This document shows positions 21,705 to 64,000 of a stretch of 64,000 nucleotides of DNA, one piece after another. The notes below the pieces were generated by a model. The model did no database searches and had not been told where the DNA came from. It worked only from the letters and a program-made list of their open reading frames with translations. The translations under genes were made by a program, and so were the position numbers. Position 1 is the first letter of the stretch. Every line of letters starts with the position of its first letter. Where the stretch lies: contig CM072878.1 of NCBI GenBank assembly GCA_036937835.1, forward strand, positions 15,914,001 through 15,978,000, read 5' to 3'. The DNA comes from Pampus argenteus (lineage: Eukaryota > Chordata > Actinopteri > Scombriformes > Stromateidae).

Positions 21705-23000
21705 CTTTACTAGCTTTTTGACTCAGCAGTAGACAAAACAGGTGTCTTCAGTCACATCCCATCAGTGAAGTGTGTGTAGTTATTGACAGCAAGCAGAAAG
21801 CTCATAGTGCTGATATGTGGGAGATGTTTAGACAAGAAAGCCAATATAGTATTTACAATCCTACACTAAGTGGGTACTTGGTCTCTAATTAGCATGTACA
21901 ATGAAGCTAACACAAATTACCCGCTGTGAGGAAAACATCACCTATGGTGTTACTGAAAACACTGAGAGTAGGACTTGTTTACGGCCTTACGTAATGCATT
22001 TACATACATAAAATATTATTTTGTAAACAGAAAGAAAGAAAAAACTTCATGGTGACACCATCGTTTTATAGGTTGCCTTAATTACAATTTGTATACATAG
22101 AGACTTATATGAACAGGTAGAAACAACAAAATGCATCTCCCAGGTCCTCTGAATCATACAGGTGGAGGTGGTAATATAGAGTATACTTATAGATATATAA
22201 GTATTACAAAAAGATTTTATTTAAATACCTCGTGAATAAGTCATTTTATGCAGCAGAATGGTTGATAACTGATTGTGATGTTGAAACAACTTTAACTTTT
22301 CCCATAGGCTATTTTTAGATGGATGCAAATCATAGAGTAGGCCCAAGGTCTTTACAACACAATCCACAAGTGTCAATATAGGCTTATTATAATTATATTA
22401 TTATGTAATGGCAAGAACAATATTTCAAAATGTGGTGGTATTTCTACAAAAACACACTTGCCTCCGTATATTATAGGAATGGTGGAGCTCAATTGGTACA
22501 GAAATGTGGGGGCGGGCTGCAAATCTGCACTTTGACAAGACGGTGCTGCATTTGCATGCTGTGGGAAATGTTGCATTTGGCTTTAAGCCCGTTTACCATG
22601 CTGTTTGTTCACTGTGTCTTTTGACACAATAATATAAATGACACATAGTCTATTAATTGTTGCACTGTTCTGATATGTTTTTTACTCTACACGCACTGTG
22701 CACCTGAGATTTTTAAGAACCAACTCGGAGCTCCCGGGGAGTCCGTGAAGGCAGCATCGGGCTGTCAGCTGTGCGCTGGAGAGGGAAGGTGTGTTCAGTT
22801 GGAGTGGGGTTTCTGGACCGCAACATCGTCTTACTCTCCCAGGCGTATTACCTCGCCTATTGTTTTTTTTTTTTTTAATTTTATTTATTTTTATTTTTTT
22901 ATTAAACTCGTGTGTTTACCATTTTCTTCCCTTTTTTCACGCGGATACACGTTTCAAGGGAAAAAAAAAACCGTTTATGGTCCTGGCTGAAGATTTCACG
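21705..23000. other. chmp6-baiap2 spacer and baiap2 5' flank
   Basis: About 1.3 kb. The AT-rich first part shows nothing recognisable. From about 22720 it is more GC-rich (CTCCCGGGGAGTCCG) and probably holds the promoter and 5' UTR. T-rich runs (22861-22910) and an A run (22961-22970) precede the start codon. No TATA box was placed. Confidence 0.5.
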
Positions 23001-62884
<39,884 letters not shown>

Positions 62885-64000
62885 GTAAGTGCCTTTTCTG
62901 CCTTGCCTTAAGAGTAATGATATGACTGCTGCTGCCATCTGAATCATTTAACTTGGGGAAGTGTAATGAAAGGTGTGTGCTATCACAAGAGAGAAGACGA
63001 CACGAGAGCCAGTCCCTTTCAACCATGCTTGAACACTCAAAGAGACAGCAAGGAGCTAAACGTGCGTTATGTCCCAGTTAAATGTTATGTCAGTATGCAT
63101 ACTGAGAAATGTGCGATCTGTGAGTGTACCGGTGATGTACGCCATTGTCTCATAATGCAATGCACAAAGAACGCGGACTACTTACTTACCCACATCTGCA
63201 GAAAAATAAAATACATTGTGGATGCTGGTGGGAAATCTGAAGAAAGATGCAAATATCAAGAAATTATTTTTGATACTTTGACATCATATTAAGCGGCATA
63301 AAGAGCCATAATATGATAGTTAAATGCATACTTTATACAGTTAGTGTATAGTATGGATTTGGGAAATTTCTGCATTTTGTAAACTCTGAGGCGAACCTGC
63401 TACAGTTTAAAAAAACAAAGTATACATTTACATAGTATGAGTAGAGCAAAGCTGGAGTATTTTTATTCTTGATTGCGGTCTATTCTTTTGATTTTTTTGA
63501 TTTTTATTTTTTTATTAATCCTTAAATTGAACATTTTTATTAAATGCCAATTCACTATTTTGTTGAGCTGTGTTCAGACTACTTGTTTTGTCTGCTTGCT
63601 GTCATGCTTGAATATATGACATTTATGAGTATATAAAAACAGGGAAAAACAGCAAATCCTCACATCTTAAAACCTGCAGACAAAAAATGTTTTGTTGTTT
63701 TTGTTTTTTGTTTTTGTTTTTTTGTTGATAAATGAATTGGACAACGAATCCATTATTAAATAGTTGGCCATTGATTACCCGTCGGTCACCTAAATGATTT
63801 ATGACTAATGAGGATTCTAATTAAATTCAAGCAATGAATTTCATTTTGCCGTAGTATTAAAATCCCCTCTTCATCAGATATTCCTTTGAATATATATATA
63901 TTCTTACTGTGTCTTTGTCCTTTCCTCTTTGCTCTTGCTTACTTTACTTTTTTTTTTTTTAATACCTCTTTAAAGTAATGAATACAGTATAACAGGCTCA
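62885..64000. other. baiap2 intron 13 (5' part) to window end
   Basis: AT-rich, with no further exon recognised. The open frame at 62966-63292 reads from intron sequence and shows no similarity to the IRSp53 C-terminus. Confidence 0.7.

Noticed and set aside
22482..22560. tRNA-like A box (GGTGGAGCTCAATTGGTA)
   Set aside because: No matching B box (GGTTCGANTCC) or cloverleaf follows, so neither a tRNA nor a SINE can be supported.
62966..63292. 108-codon open frame after the last baiap2 exon
   Set aside because: No acceptor in a suitable phase and no resemblance to the IRSp53 C-terminus; intron sequence.

Overview
The window looks like nuclear DNA from a ray-finned (teleost) fish. Three vertebrate genes lie on the plus strand, split into short exons with GT-AG introns. 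The introns are AT-rich and full of (GT)n/(CA)n microsatellites, and one holds a decayed fish-type L1 retrotransposon piece. There is no prokaryotic or viral gene content, and the species cannot be named from the sequence alone. Most open reading frames in the window are intron or microsatellite noise; the coding sequence is carried by 33 exons.

Layout: (1) 1-16645 holds the 3' part of ttyh2 (tweety homolog 2, a multi-pass membrane protein of the volume-regulated anion channel / lipid-transfer type). Twelve coding exons are present, and the exons for the N-terminus and first two membrane segments lie upstream of base 1. (2) 16646-18788 is intergenic. (3) 18789-21264 is a complete chmp6 gene (ESCRT-III subunit CHMP6/Vps20) with eight coding exons and 207 residues. 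(4) 21265-23000 holds the chmp6 3' UTR and the baiap2 5' flank. (5) 23001-62884 holds baiap2 (IRSp53), thirteen coding exons and about 524 residues covering the IMD/I-BAR domain, partial CRIB motif, proline/glutamine-rich linker, SH3 domain and part of the C-terminal tail. The last exon(s) lie beyond the window, and introns 1 and 3 exceed 11 kb each.

The genes share no pathway in an operon sense. ttyh2 and baiap2 products act at the plasma membrane, and CHMP6 and IRSp53 both act on curved membranes, but I see no evidence that they are co-regulated. From memory, CHMP6 and BAIAP2 are also neighbours on human 17q25.3, while TTYH2 is further off at 17q25.1.

The most interesting signals are non-coding: a set of near-perfect RFX X-box motifs inside baiap2 introns (three beside POU octamers); CTCF-like motifs in convergent orientation on either side of baiap2; a ttyh2 splice acceptor whose pyrimidine tract is replaced by a (TG)n repeat; a NEDD4-type PPxY motif assembled across the last ttyh2 splice junction; loss of the tweety RGD tripeptide; a 208-bp compound Z-DNA-prone repeat; and a homeodomain/X-box-rich candidate enhancer in baiap2 intron 5. 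I found no previously undescribed protein system.
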